In this document: positions 42,547 through 51,788 of the stretch, piece by piece
Numbering within the stretch: the first letter of the stretch is position 1
How the letters are laid out: every line of letters begins with the position of its first letter
Origin: Peptoniphilus harei
GTDB lineage: Bacteria; Bacillota; Clostridia; Tissierellales; Peptoniphilaceae
DNA: 64,000 nt
Direction: 5' to 3'
Assembly (NCBI RefSeq): GCF_900454685.1
Contig: NZ_UATM01000032.1
Span: 930,001-994,000 of the forward strand
The notes under the pieces: generated by a model
What the model was told of the DNA's origin: nothing
The model's database searches: none
Seen by the model: the letters and a program-made list of their open reading frames with translations, nothing else
Program-made: the position numbers and the translations under genes

Positions 42547-44292
42547 ATGAAAAATAAAAATTTAATAAAAAAAGTTGCTCCATATTTTTATAAGTATAGG
42601 TTCACACTTTTTCTAGATTTATTTTGTGCAGGTCTAACAACTGCAAGTGAAATGATCCTGCCACTTATTCTTAGGGCCTTAACAAATAAGGGAGTTAATG
42701 ATTTAGCTTCTATGAGCTTTGACTTTGTTATGAAGTTGGCCCTTATATATGTAGGAATCAAGGCAATAGAAGTTGTGGCCCAATACTTTATGACATCCAT
42801 TGGCCACATCATGGGGGCAAAGATAGAAACAGACATGAGGAGGGACCTCTATGCCCATCTTCAAACTCTTTCGGATACTTTTTACAATGAAACTAAGGTT
42901 GGGGTCATTATGTCGAGGATTACCAATGACCTCTTTGACATAACAGAATTTGCCCACCACTGCCCGGAGGAATATTTTATTGGGACCATAAAGATAATTA
43001 TTTCCCTAATTATTCTTTTAAACTTCAACGTAAAGATGACTCTTTTAATTTATATCATGATTCCACTTATGATTTACTTCTCAGGTCACTTTAGGAACAA
43101 GATGCGTAAGGCCCAAAAGGACCAAAGAGTCCACGTTGGTAATTTAAACTCTGCTATTGAAGATTCCCTTCTTGGAATAAGAGTTGTAAAGTCCTTTGCA
43201 AAAGAAGACCTTGAGAAGGAAAAGTTTACCCATGAGAACAACAAGTTCTTGGGAATAAAGAAGACCTACTACAGGTCCATGGCTGGCTTTAACACAGTCA
43301 ATAGGATTTTTGATGGTTTGATGTATCTTATCTTAATAATTTCTGGTGGTTACTTCCTAATGAAGGGTGAAATTGGACCAGAAGATTTAATTGTCTATGT
43401 AATGTACGTTCAATCCCTTCTTGCAACTGTTAGAAGAATTATTGAATTTACGGAGCAATTCCAAAAGGGAATGACAGGTATTGAAAGATTTTCAGAAATT
43501 ATGGCAATAGAAGCTGACATCAAGGACAAGAAAGATGCCATAGAGATAAAAAGTCTTAGGGGAGAAATTACCTTTGACCATGTAGACTTCTCTTATGGTC
43601 AGGGCGAAGAAAAAGTCTTGGAAGATTTTTCTGTTAACATTTCTCCTGGACAAAAGCTTGCCATCGTTGGACCAAGTGGTGCAGGTAAAACCACAATTTG
43701 TAACTTGATACCAAGATTTTACGACGTTGACAAGGGATCAGTTAAGGTGGATGGTCTTGATGTAAGAGATGTTCAGCTTAAATCGCTTAGAGAAAACATT
43801 GGAATAGTCCAACAAGATGTATATTTATTCTCTGGTTCAGTTAGAGACAACATTGCCTATGGCAAGGAGGGAGCAAGTGATCATGAAGTCATAAAAGCTG
43901 CCAAACTTGCAGGAGCCTACGACTTTATAAAAAACCTACCAGATGGTTTTGACACCTATGTGGGAGAACGTGGAGTGAAACTTTCTGGAGGACAAAAGCA
44001 AAGAATTTCTATTGCCAGAGTTTTCTTAAAGAATCCACCAATTTTAATCCTAGACGAAGCAACTTCTGCCCTAGACAACAAGTCTGAAGTTGTTGTTCAA
44101 GATTCTATTGAAAAATTATCAAAGGGAAGGACAACTTTGACGATTGCCCACAGACTTACAACAGTTCAAAACGCAGACCTAATTCTCGTAATGACTAAAG
44201 ATGGAATAATCGAAAGAGGTACCCACAAGGAATTAATGGAAGAAAAGTCCTACTACTACAACCTCTACACCAAGGGTGGTAGGTTAGAATAA
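42547..44292 (+). CDS. ABC exporter, fused permease and ATPase (half-transporter)
   Basis: 581 residues. Six membrane helices (about 15-325) are followed by an ATPase domain with Walker A VGPSGAGKTT, Q-loop GIVQQDVYLFSG, signature LSGGQKQRISIARV, Walker B ILILDEATSAL and H-loop TIAHRL. This is the MsbA/LmrA/BmrA type that works as a dimer. It has no second half next to it, so it is probably a homodimer; multidrug or lipid export is likely but the substrate is not known. AAAGGAGG precedes the ATG. Confidence 0.9.
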   Translation: MKNKNLIKKVAPYFYKYRFTLFLDLFCAGLTTASEMILPLILRALTNKGVNDLASMSFDFVMKLALIYVGIKAIEVVAQYFMTSIGHIMGAKIETDMRRDLYAHLQTLSDTFYNETKVGVIMSRITNDLFDITEFAHHCPEEYFIGTIKIIISLIILLNFNVKMTLLIYIMIPLMIYFSGHFRNKMRKAQKDQRVHVGNLNSAIEDSLLGIRVVKSFAKEDLEKEKFTHENNKFLGIKKTYYRSMAGFNTVNRIFDGLMYLILIISGGYFLMKGEIGPEDLIVYVMYVQSLLATVRRIIEFTEQFQKGMTGIERFSEIMAIEADIKDKKDAIEIKSLRGEITFDHVDFSYGQGEEKVLEDFSVNISPGQKLAIVGPSGAGKTTICNLIPRFYDVDKGSVKVDGLDVRDVQLKSLRENIGIVQQDVYLFSGSVRDNIAYGKEGASDHEVIKAAKLAGAYDFIKNLPDGFDTYVGERGVKLSGGQKQRISIARVFLKNPPILILDEATSALDNKSEVVVQDSIEKLSKGRTTLTIAHRLTTVQNADLILVMTKDGIIERGTHKELMEEKSYYYNLYTKGGRLE

Positions 44293-44349
44293 AATTTTTT
44301 GGGGTAATATCTTACTAAGATGAAAGGAAAAAATCTTGTGAGGTGAACT

Positions 44350-44925
44350 ATGAAAGATTATATAGAAATAATTAAAAAGAGAAGGTCCTACTACAACTTG
44401 TCAGAAGATGTGGACCTTACAAATGAAGAAATAAAATATCTTGTGGAAGACGTCATGAACATAACTCCATCACACATGAATGCAGAGACAACTAGGATTG
44501 TCTTGCTCTTCGATGACAAGTCTAAAGACTTTTGGACAAGAGTCAATGAAACTTTTGACAATTCTATAAATGAAGAAAAGTTCCATGGCTTTTATCATGC
44601 CAAGGGAACAGCCCTAATTTTTATAGACATGAATGAAATTTGGGATCAAGAGATAAATATTCCTTCATATAAAGATTATTTTGAAACTTGGGGTCACCAT
44701 TCAGCTGCTATGCTTCAACTTAATCTTTGGCAAGCCCTAAGGGATGAAGGAATTGGAGCAAGCAACCAACACTACAATCCAGTAATTGATGAGTGGGTTA
44801 AAGAAGATTATGACCTTCCAGACCATTGGGAGCTTGTGGCACAAATGCCCTTTGGAAAAATCGAAGAAGAACCAGACCCAAAGGATAAAAAACCAATAGA
44901 AGAAAAATTAAAAGTTATTGAATAA
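44350..44925 (+). CDS. Nitroreductase-family flavoprotein
   Basis: 191 residues. The opening KKRRSYYNLSEDVDLTNEEIKYLVED carries the family's FMN-binding Arg-Arg-Ser, SHMNAETTRIVLLF follows, and WGHHSAAMLQLNLWQALRDEGIGASNQHYNP is the second FMN segment. Such proteins use NAD(P)H to reduce nitro compounds, quinones or flavins. GTGAGGTGA precedes the ATG. It may be co-transcribed with the ABC exporter (58-base gap) and ends in a terminator. Confidence 0.87.
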   Translation: MKDYIEIIKKRRSYYNLSEDVDLTNEEIKYLVEDVMNITPSHMNAETTRIVLLFDDKSKDFWTRVNETFDNSINEEKFHGFYHAKGTALIFIDMNEIWDQEINIPSYKDYFETWGHHSAAMLQLNLWQALRDEGIGASNQHYNPVIDEWVKEDYDLPDHWELVAQMPFGKIEEEPDPKDKKPIEEKLKVIE

Positions 44926-44926
44926 G

Positions 44927-44955
44927 AGCTAGGTCCAAGTGACCTAGTTTTTTTA
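44927..44955 (+). terminator. Terminator after the nitroreductase gene
   Basis: CTAGGTC (44929-44935) / GACCTAG (44941-44947), loop CAAGT, then T7. Confidence 0.9.
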
Positions 44956-44969
44956 TTTTTCTATACTTC

Positions 44970-44998
44970 TTGTAATAAAAAAAACTTATGCTTATAAT
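44970..44998 (+). promoter_or_regulatory. Promoter of the thiamine ABC operon
   Basis: TTGTAA (44970-44975), 17-base spacer, TATAAT (44993-44998), just before the riboswitch. Confidence 0.75.
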
Positions 44999-45005
44999 TA
45001 AATTA

Positions 45006-45080
45006 TCAGGGGAGCGCATGCTGAGATTAGGTTTATCCTTAAACCCTTTGAACCGGGACAGGTAATGCTGTCTAGGGAAG
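45006..45080 (+). promoter_or_regulatory. TPP riboswitch controlling the thiamine ABC operon
   Basis: CAGGGGAGC, GCTGAGATTAG, ACCCTTTGAACC and GACAGGTAATGCTGTCTAGGGAA appear in the right order and spacing for the THI element. Confidence 0.95.
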
Positions 45081-45083
45081 GCT

Positions 45084-45108
45084 GCCTCTATTTGTAGAGG
45101 CTTTTTTT
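45084..45108 (+). terminator. Riboswitch terminator
   Basis: GCCTCTA (45084-45090) / TAGAGGC (45095-45101), loop TTTG, T7. Its position right after the aptamer indicates control by premature termination when TPP is bound. Confidence 0.9.
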
Positions 45109-45135
45109 ATTGGAAAATTTTATAAGGAGGTTAAG

Positions 45136-45435
45136 ATGAAAATATCAGTAGCAATACAAATCCTACCAACTACTGCTGAAGGAACTACAGAATCTGTGGT
45201 CCAAGTAGTTGACAAGGTAATAGAATATATTCAAAGCGAAGAAGTTGATTATGTAGTCACTCCCTTTGAAACAGTTATAGAGTTAGACGACTTTGACAAG
45301 GCCTTTGAAATCTTAAAAAACTGTGTGAAGTTAGCAGGAGAAATTTCAGAACAAGTGGCTTGTTATTCCAAGACTTTTTATTCTGAGAAAGGAATATTGA
45401 CAATTGAAGAAAAAACAGGCAAGTATCAAGGATAA
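45136..45435 (+). CDS. Thiamine-binding protein of the MTH1187/YkoF type
   Basis: 99 residues in the ferredoxin-like fold of the thiamine-binding DUF77 family: VAIQILPTT, YIQSEEVDYVVTPFETVIE with the conserved Thr-Pro-x-x-Thr region, then CVKLAGE. Members bind thiamine or hydroxymethylpyrimidine in the cytoplasm and occur beside thiamine ABC systems. It is the first gene after the TPP riboswitch, in keeping with that role. TAAGGAGG precedes the ATG. Its end overlaps the permease gene by 32 bases. Confidence 0.85.
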   Translation: MKISVAIQILPTTAEGTTESVVQVVDKVIEYIQSEEVDYVVTPFETVIELDDFDKAFEILKNCVKLAGEISEQVACYSKTFYSEKGILTIEEKTGKYQG

Positions 45436-46168
45436 TATCTCAGCAGCTTCTTTGATAGTAATTATTTTAGTCCTTTGGCACTTGGCGACAACTTATGGAG
45501 GGGTATCGGCCTTTATGCTGCCCAAGCCCCTTGATGTTGTCAAGGCCTTTGTAAATGACTTTCCAACAATTTCATCCCACATGTGGACAACCTTGACAGA
45601 AGCCTTTTTAGGTTTATCTGTTGGTGTGACCCTGGGTTTTATTGTGGCACTATTAATGGATTTATCAGACACACTTTATTCTGCTTTTTATCCAATTTTA
45701 GTAATTAGCCAAACTGTTCCCACAGTTGCAATTGCACCCCTACTTGTCCTTTGGATGGGTTATGGTGTAATGCCTAAAATTACATTAATTGTAATTGGAA
45801 CTTTTTTCCCAATTGCAGTTTCACTCTTAGAAGCCTTTAAGCAAGTAGATCCAGACAAGACAAAGCTTCTTAAGGCTATGGGGGCAGGCAAGTATGAAAT
45901 TTATAAGTATATTAAATTTCCAGAAAGTCTTACAAACTTTTTTGCTGCCTTTAAGATAGCTGTTTCCTATTCAGTAGTAGGCGCAGTTATTGCCGAGTGG
46001 CTAGGTGGCTACAAAGGACTGGGAGTATATATGATAAGAGTTCAAAAGAACTACTCCTTTGACAAAATGTTTGCAGTTATATTTTTAATTTCGGCAATTT
46101 CTCTAATCTTAATGAAGTTAGTTAGCTTTATCCAAAGAAAGACAATGCCGTGGACGGAGGCAAAATGA
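45404..46168 (+). CDS. ABC permease for a thiamine precursor (ThiX-like)
   Basis: TTG start inside the preceding gene; 254 residues with six membrane helices. The EAA-type cytoplasmic loop is visible as LLKAMGAGKYEIYKYIKFPESL. It is a BPD-type inner-membrane permease of the taurine/nitrate/NMT1 class and belongs with the adjacent binding lipoprotein and ATPase. TPP-riboswitch control points to hydroxymethylpyrimidine, formylaminopyrimidine or a similar pyrimidine. The start is chosen by overlap and lack of a better one. Confidence 0.85.
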   Translation: MKKKQASIKDNISAASLIVIILVLWHLATTYGGVSAFMLPKPLDVVKAFVNDFPTISSHMWTTLTEAFLGLSVGVTLGFIVALLMDLSDTLYSAFYPILVISQTVPTVAIAPLLVLWMGYGVMPKITLIVIGTFFPIAVSLLEAFKQVDPDKTKLLKAMGAGKYEIYKYIKFPESLTNFFAAFKIAVSYSVVGAVIAEWLGGYKGLGVYMIRVQKNYSFDKMFAVIFLISAISLILMKLVSFIQRKTMPWTEAK

Positions 46169-47184
46169 AAAATTTAAGAAAACTATTAATTTTAATCCTT
46201 GTTGGACTTTTCCTAACAGGATGTGGCAAGAAAGATGATGCAAAGGCAGGAGAGGGCAAGGATCTTCCAAAAGAAAAGGTAAGCTTTTTACTTGACTGGG
46301 AACCAAATGTAAACCACGCAGGTCTTTATGTTGCTATGGACAAGGGCTTCTTTGAAGAAGAAGGCATAGAAGTAGAAGTAAATCAACCACCAGCAAATGG
46401 TGCTGAATCATTAGTTGCATCAGGTAAGGCTGACTTTGGTGTATCTTATCAAGATACAATTGCACCAGCTTTTGCCAGTGACGAACCACTTCCAGTAACA
46501 GCTCTTGCAGCAATAATAAACCACAATACTTCAGGAATTATTTCTATGAAGGAAACTGGAATAGAAAGACCAAAGGACATGGAAGGACACAATTATGCAA
46601 CTTGGGGACTTCCAATTGAGCAAGCAATATTAAGACAAGTAATAACAGATGATGGAGGAGACTTCTCTAAGGTTGAGCTTCTTCCAGAAAATGTTGTAAA
46701 TGCAGTCCAAGCTATTAGTGGCAAAATCGATTCAGTTTGGGTTTTCTTCCAAGTTGATGGGGTTCTTGCAGCAAAGGAAAATGTGCCAATTAACTACTTT
46801 GCCTTTAGAGATATCAGTCCAGTGTTTGACTACTACACACCAATCCTTATTGCAAACAACGACTTCTTAGAAAATAAAGAAGATGTGGCAAAGAGATTTA
46901 TGCGTGCCTTTGTAAAGGGTTATGAATATGCAGCAGAAAATCCTAAGGAAGCGGCAGAAATTTTAGTTAAGATAAATCCAGAACTTGACAAGGACTTTGT
47001 GGAAAAGGGAATGGAATATCTTGCTGACAAGTACCAAGACGACGCTAAGTACTTTGGACAAATTGATCCAGATAGATGGAACAATTTCTACCAATGGCTA
47101 TGGGAAAACAAACTAATCGACAAGGAAATTCCAAAGGATTTTGGATTCACTGACGATTTTGTAAATCCAGAAAAATTAAAATGA
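46165..47184 (+). CDS. thiY: Thiamine-precursor-binding lipoprotein (NMT1/THI5-like, ThiY)
   Basis: ATG at 46165 with ACGGAGG upstream, overlapping the permease stop (ATGA). 339 residues with signal and lipobox LFLTGC (lipidated Cys20). VSFLLDWEPNVNHAGLYVAMDKGFF is the THI5/ThiY signature, with DW and NHAGL lining the pyrimidine site; SYQDTIAPAFASDEPLP and ATWGLPIEQAIL also fit. It captures an exported or environmental pyrimidine precursor of thiamine outside the cell and hands it to the permease. Confidence 0.9.
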   Translation: MKNLRKLLILILVGLFLTGCGKKDDAKAGEGKDLPKEKVSFLLDWEPNVNHAGLYVAMDKGFFEEEGIEVEVNQPPANGAESLVASGKADFGVSYQDTIAPAFASDEPLPVTALAAIINHNTSGIISMKETGIERPKDMEGHNYATWGLPIEQAILRQVITDDGGDFSKVELLPENVVNAVQAISGKIDSVWVFFQVDGVLAAKENVPINYFAFRDISPVFDYYTPILIANNDFLENKEDVAKRFMRAFVKGYEYAAENPKEAAEILVKINPELDKDFVEKGMEYLADKYQDDAKYFGQIDPDRWNNFYQWLWENKLIDKEIPKDFGFTDDFVNPEKLK

Positions 47185-47933
47185 GTGAAAAATTAGAAAT
47201 TTTAAGAGTAGAAAATGTTGACAAGTCCTTTAACGACAACTTGGTCTTAAAGGACATCGACATAAAATTAAATAAGGGAGAATTAGTTTCTCTTGTGGGA
47301 GTATCAGGCAGCGGAAAGACAACCCTCTTCAATATTATTGCTGGACTCTTGGAACCAGATAGGGGCAAGGTCTATCTAAAGGGAGAAGATGTCACAGGCA
47401 AGGCAGGTAATATATCTTACATGCTTCAAAAGGACATGCTCCTACCCTATATGACGATTATAGACAATGTTTCACTTCCTTTAATTCTTCGTGGCAAAAA
47501 GAAGAAAGAAGCAAGAGAAGAAGTTTATGGACTCTTTAAAGACTTTGGCCTAGGAGGCTGGCAAGAAAAATTTCCATCACAACTTTCTGGTGGAATGGCA
47601 CAACGTGCAGCCCTTCTAAGGACCTATGTCTTTTCCAATGAAGTGGCCCTTCTTGATGAACCCTTTTCTGCCCTTGATGCAATAACTAAGGCTTCTATTC
47701 ACAAGTGGTATAAAAATATTATTAATGAAATTGGAATTTCTACAATTTTTATAACTCACGACATAGAAGAAGCAGTAAAACTTTCTGATAGAATTTATAT
47801 TATGGGGAAAAATCCTGGAACAATAATTGAAGAAATACAAATCAGAGAAGATTTTCATGAAAACTTTTTCGAGGATAAAAAATTTATAGAATACAAAAAA
47901 CATATTATTGAAAAACTTGATAAACTCATATAA
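47181..47933 (+). CDS. ABC ATPase for a thiamine precursor (ThiZ-like)
   Basis: 250 residues with Walker A VGVSGSGKTTL, Q-loop MLQKDMLLPYM, signature LSGGMAQRAALLRT, Walker B EVALLDEPFSALD and H-loop ITHDIEEAVKLSD. It overlaps the binding-protein gene by four bases. It is the energy-supplying subunit of the four-gene riboswitch-controlled operon. Confidence 0.92.
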   Translation: MSEKLEILRVENVDKSFNDNLVLKDIDIKLNKGELVSLVGVSGSGKTTLFNIIAGLLEPDRGKVYLKGEDVTGKAGNISYMLQKDMLLPYMTIIDNVSLPLILRGKKKKEAREEVYGLFKDFGLGGWQEKFPSQLSGGMAQRAALLRTYVFSNEVALLDEPFSALDAITKASIHKWYKNIINEIGISTIFITHDIEEAVKLSDRIYIMGKNPGTIIEEIQIREDFHENFFEDKKFIEYKKHIIEKLDKLI

Positions 47934-47934
47934 T

Positions 47935-47957
47935 AAGGGGCTTGGGCCCCTTTTTTG
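47935..47957 (+). terminator. Terminator of the thiamine ABC operon
   Basis: AAGGGGC (47935-47941) / GCCCCTT (47946-47952), loop TTGG, then T-run. Confidence 0.9.
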
Positions 47958-48003
47958 TTTACAAATATTTTTTAATATATTAAGTTTTTTTCAAAAGACA
48001 ATG

Positions 48004-48033
48004 TTTGCATATTAATGAAATTTAGATTATAAT
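48004..48033 (+). promoter_or_regulatory. Promoter of the pxp cluster
   Basis: TTTGCA (48004-48009), 18-base spacer, TATAAT (48028-48033). Confidence 0.6.
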
Positions 48034-48079
48034 TTAAATACGTTATTGCAATGATTTATTTGACAAAAGGAGGAAATAG

Positions 48080-48850
48080 ATGCAATACTTTGTAGATTTA
48101 AATAGTGACATTGGAGAATCCTTCGGTGCCTACAAAATGGGAATGGACGAAGAGATAGTAAAATACGTTACTAGTATTAACTGTGCTTGTGGTTATCACG
48201 CAGGCGATCCACTTATCATGGATGCTACTTGTAAGGCAGCGGCTGATAATGGCGTAGAAATTGGCGCTCACCCAGGTTATCCAGACTTAATGGGATTTGG
48301 TAGAAGAAAAATGGCTGTAAAACCTGAAGAAGCTAGAGCTTATATGCTTTATCAAGTTGGAGCTCTTTCAGCTTTTGCTAAGGCTCACGGCAAAAAACTT
48401 CAACACATGAAGCTTCATGGAGCATTCTACAACACAGCTTGTAACGATGAAGCTCTTGCAAATGCAGTTTTAGACGCAGTTGAAGAATTTGACAAAGACC
48501 TAATCCTAATGGTTCTTAGTGGCTCATACATAGCTAAAGAAGGTAAGAGAAGAGGACTTAGAGTTGCACAAGAAGTTTTCGCTGATAGGGGATACAACGA
48601 AGACGGAACTTTAGTTAACAGATCTCTACCAGGAGCTTTTGTTAAGGATCCAAAGGAAGCAATACCAAGAGTTGTAAAGATGATCAAAGAAAATAAAGTT
48701 GTAACTGCAAATGGTAAAGAAATCGATATAGTAGCAGATTCAATTTGTGTTCATGGCGACAATCCAGAAGCTCTTGAATTCGTAAAAAATATTCGTGAAG
48801 GACTTAAGGCTGAAGGTATAGAAATAAAACCTTTAATTAGTTTCTTATAA
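48080..48850 (+). CDS. pxpA: 5-oxoprolinase subunit A (LamB/YcsF family)
   Basis: 256 residues. The family opening [53 protein letters not shown] and [11 protein letters not shown] contain the conserved acidic and His residues. With PxpB and PxpC it cleaves 5-oxo-L-proline to glutamate with ATP. AAAGGAGG precedes the ATG. It leads a five-gene operon equivalent to Bacillus ycsF-ycsG-kipI-kipA-ycsI with changed order. Confidence 0.93.
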   Translation: MQYFVDLNSDIGESFGAYKMGMDEEIVKYVTSINCACGYHAGDPLIMDATCKAAADNGVEIGAHPGYPDLMGFGRRKMAVKPEEARAYMLYQVGALSAFAKAHGKKLQHMKLHGAFYNTACNDEALANAVLDAVEEFDKDLILMVLSGSYIAKEGKRRGLRVAQEVFADRGYNEDGTLVNRSLPGAFVKDPKEAIPRVVKMIKENKVVTANGKEIDIVADSICVHGDNPEALEFVKNIREGLKAEGIEIKPLISFL

Positions 48851-48863
48851 TAAGGAGGATAAA

Positions 48864-50069
48864 ATGAGTAAAAACAAAGGTAATTGGTCTGTTCTTTTAG
48901 GGGCAGCCTTCCTAATGGCAACATCTGCCGTAGGACCAGGATTTATGACGCAAACTGCAACATTCACTACAAATATTGGAGCAGACTTTGCAGCAGTAAT
49001 TTTAATTTCGATTATATTTTCTTATATTGCACAACTTAACGTGTGGAGAGTAATAGCAGTTTCTAAGATGAGAGGACAAGACATTGCCAACAATGTATTA
49101 CCTGGACTTGGATACTTTATAGCTTTTCTAGTTGCACTAGGTGGCTTGGCATTTAACATAGGTAATGTTGGTGGAGCTGGACTTGGACTTAATGTTATCT
49201 TTGGAATAGATGTAAAAATTGGTGCAGCTATTGGTGGCGTAATTGGTATTATTTTATTCTCATCAAAATCAGCATCTTCAATTATGGATAGGGTAACTCA
49301 AGTATTAGGTGCCCTTATGATTATCCTAATTGCTTTTGTAGCAATTAAGACACAACCACCTGTTGGTGAAGCTCTTAAAGCATCGGTAAACCCAGTTGGT
49401 GGATTTAACAGCATTGTTTCTCCAACACTTACACTTATTGGTGGTACTGTTGGTGGTTACATTATATTCTCAGGTGGACACAGACTTATTGATGCTGGTA
49501 TCACTGGAGAAGAAAATCTTGACCAAGTAAATAAATCTGCATCACTAGGTATTGGTGTAGCTTTTGTAGTAAGGGTTTTATTATTCCTTGCAATCTTAGG
49601 TGTTACTAAGATGGCTAATGCACAAATTGATCCTGACAACATTGCAGCTTCTTCTTTCTTAGCAGCTTCAGGTGTTGTTGGTTATAAGATATTTGGTTTT
49701 GTATTTGCAGCAGCAGCCTTTACTTCTGTAGTAGGTGCAGCATATACTTCAGTATCTTTCCTAAAAACTTTATTTAAATTCGTAGCTGATCACGAAAACA
49801 TGGTTACAATTGCCTTTATCGTAATCTCTACAATTATGTTTATCTTTATTGGACAACCACAAACTCTACTTGTAGTAGTTGGTACACTTAACGGACTAAT
49901 CCTTCCAGTTACACTTGCAGTAATCCTACTTGCATCTAAGAAAAAGTCAATTGTTGGTGACTATGTTCACTCTAATGTGCTTTTCATCTTAGGTTGGATT
50001 GTAGTAGCAGTAACTGCTTTTATGGGTATTCAAACTATAATAGCAAACGTTGGAAAACTATTTGGTTAA
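48864..50069 (+). CDS. NRAMP-family transporter of the 5-oxoproline cluster (YcsG-like)
   Basis: 401 residues with about 11 membrane helices and the family pattern SAVGPGFMTQTATFT in helix 1. NRAMP metal carriers have Asp-Pro-Gly and Met-Pro-His motifs; here the helix 1 motif reads VGPGF and there is no MPH motif, so it is a divergent branch that probably moves something other than divalent metal. Its place between pxpA and pxpB suggests uptake of 5-oxoproline or a related amide, which is inference. AAGGAGG precedes the ATG. Confidence 0.82.
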   Translation: MSKNKGNWSVLLGAAFLMATSAVGPGFMTQTATFTTNIGADFAAVILISIIFSYIAQLNVWRVIAVSKMRGQDIANNVLPGLGYFIAFLVALGGLAFNIGNVGGAGLGLNVIFGIDVKIGAAIGGVIGIILFSSKSASSIMDRVTQVLGALMIILIAFVAIKTQPPVGEALKASVNPVGGFNSIVSPTLTLIGGTVGGYIIFSGGHRLIDAGITGEENLDQVNKSASLGIGVAFVVRVLLFLAILGVTKMANAQIDPDNIAASSFLAASGVVGYKIFGFVFAAAAFTSVVGAAYTSVSFLKTLFKFVADHENMVTIAFIVISTIMFIFIGQPQTLLVVVGTLNGLILPVTLAVILLASKKKSIVGDYVHSNVLFILGWIVVAVTAFMGIQTIIANVGKLFG

Positions 50070-50104
50070 TTAAAGATAATTTCACATAAGTATAGGAGTA
50101 AAAA

Positions 50105-50851
50105 ATGTATGATAAAATAAAATTTCTAACTGCTGGCGACTCTGCCATAGTAATGGAATTTGGCGACACTATTGAAAAAGAAATAAACGCCAGAATTGCC
50201 GCAGTTGTAGAAAGTTTAAAAAAGAAAAATATTGACGGGATCTTAGACATTTTGCCAACTTACAGGTCTATATTAATTAATTATGACCCAGTAAAGATTT
50301 CCTATGGCGAAATGGTTGATACCTTAAAGGGACTTAGCAAAGCTGACTCAGGTGAGCAAAGTGACGAAGTTAGACTTATTGAAATCCCAACAATTTATGG
50401 TGGCGAATATGGTCCAGATATTGACTTTGTAGCTGAGCACGCAAATTTATCTAAAGACGACGTCATAAAGATTCACTCTGGCACAGATTATTTAGTTTAT
50501 ATGATGGGATTTATCCCAGGTTTTACTTATCTTGGTGGACTTGATGAGAGAATTGCAACTCCAAGACTAAAGAGCCCAAGATTAAAGATAGAAGCTGGTT
50601 CAGTTGGTATTGCAGCAAATCAAACTGGTATGTACCCACTTGAATCTCCAGGAGGATGGCAATTAATAGGAAGAACTCCACTTAAACTTTTTGATGATAC
50701 TAAGGAACCACCTGTATTCATCCAAGCTGGTGACTACATTAGATATGTCCCAATTGATCAAAAAGAATATGACAGAATTAAAGAAGAAGTGGAAAAAGAT
50801 ACCTACAAGGTTTCAATTAAGAAGGTAAAGAGGGGTGATCTTCATGAGTAG
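50105..50851 (+). CDS. pxpB: 5-oxoprolinase subunit B (KipI)
   Basis: 248 residues. FLTAGDSAIVMEFGDTIE and the cyclophilin-like half with VYMMGFIPGFTYLGGLDERIATPRL and GSVGIAANQTGMYPLESPGGW are the KipI hallmarks. In Bacillus the protein also inhibits the sporulation kinase KinA; in this window the operon setting supports the 5-oxoprolinase role. It overlaps pxpC by eight bases. Confidence 0.93.
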   Translation: MYDKIKFLTAGDSAIVMEFGDTIEKEINARIAAVVESLKKKNIDGILDILPTYRSILINYDPVKISYGEMVDTLKGLSKADSGEQSDEVRLIEIPTIYGGEYGPDIDFVAEHANLSKDDVIKIHSGTDYLVYMMGFIPGFTYLGGLDERIATPRLKSPRLKIEAGSVGIAANQTGMYPLESPGGWQLIGRTPLKLFDDTKEPPVFIQAGDYIRYVPIDQKEYDRIKEEVEKDTYKVSIKKVKRGDLHE

Positions 50852-51788
50852 TATCGATGTAATTAACGGTGGAATTCTAACAACAATTCAAGATGCTGGT
50901 AGATATGGCTACCAAGAATTAGGTATTCCTACATCCGGTGTCATGGATGATTACAACTACAGACTTGCCAATATCTTAGTTGGAAATAAACTTGATGAAG
51001 CTGTCCTTGAAATGACATATTTTGGACCAACTCTTAAGTTTAACGAAGAGCTTACACTTGCAATCACAGGTTCTGATATGAACCCAAAAATAAATGGTGA
51101 GCCTGCACCTATGTTTGAAACTATAAAGGTTAAGGCTGGCGATACTTTACAATTTGGAAAGGCCAATGAAGGTGTCAGGGGCTATCTTGCCTTTGGTGGA
51201 TCTATAGATGTGCCTGTAGTTAATGGTTCTAAGTCAACTCACATGAAGACAAAAATGGGTGGTATTGACGGAAGAGCTTTAAAACCTAAGGATACATTAA
51301 AGATTAAAAAATCTAAAGACAAGACAATGAGAAGAATACCTGAAAAGTATCTTCCTAAGTTTAACCACTGTAATGTTCTAAGAGTTGTTCTTGGACCTCA
51401 AGATGACTACTTCACAGAAAAGGGAATCCACGACTTATTTAAATCAGGTGGCTACCAAGTGACTAAGGACTTTGACAGGATGGGAATTAGATTAAAAGGA
51501 ACTGCTATTGAACACAAGGAAACTGCAGATATTATTTCTGACGGAACTAACTTTGGTTCAATCCAAGTGCCTGCTAATGGTCAACCAATTATTCTTGTAG
51601 CAGATAGGCAAACTACTGGTGGTTACACAAAGATTGCTAACGTAATTACACCAGACCTTCACAAGCTTGCTAACATGTCCTTCCTAGATAAAATTTTATT
51701 CCAAAAAGTTACTATCGAAGAAGCACAAAAGGCAACAGTTGATTACAAGAAAAACTTCGAAACAATTAAGAAGGAGTCTGTAATATGA
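50844..51788 (+). CDS. pxpC: 5-oxoprolinase subunit C (KipA)
   Basis: 314 residues from the ATG at 50844, behind GAGGGGTGA; a GTG three codons upstream is less well placed. VINGGILTTIQDAGRYGYQELGIPTSGVMDDY and the later ILVADRQTTGGYTKIANVI are the signature blocks of the biotin-dependent carboxylase-like KipA family. It forms a complex with PxpB. It overlaps the DUF1445 gene by four bases (ATGA). Confidence 0.93.
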   Translation: MSSIDVINGGILTTIQDAGRYGYQELGIPTSGVMDDYNYRLANILVGNKLDEAVLEMTYFGPTLKFNEELTLAITGSDMNPKINGEPAPMFETIKVKAGDTLQFGKANEGVRGYLAFGGSIDVPVVNGSKSTHMKTKMGGIDGRALKPKDTLKIKKSKDKTMRRIPEKYLPKFNHCNVLRVVLGPQDDYFTEKGIHDLFKSGGYQVTKDFDRMGIRLKGTAIEHKETADIISDGTNFGSIQVPANGQPIILVADRQTTGGYTKIANVITPDLHKLANMSFLDKILFQKVTIEEAQKATVDYKKNFETIKKESVI

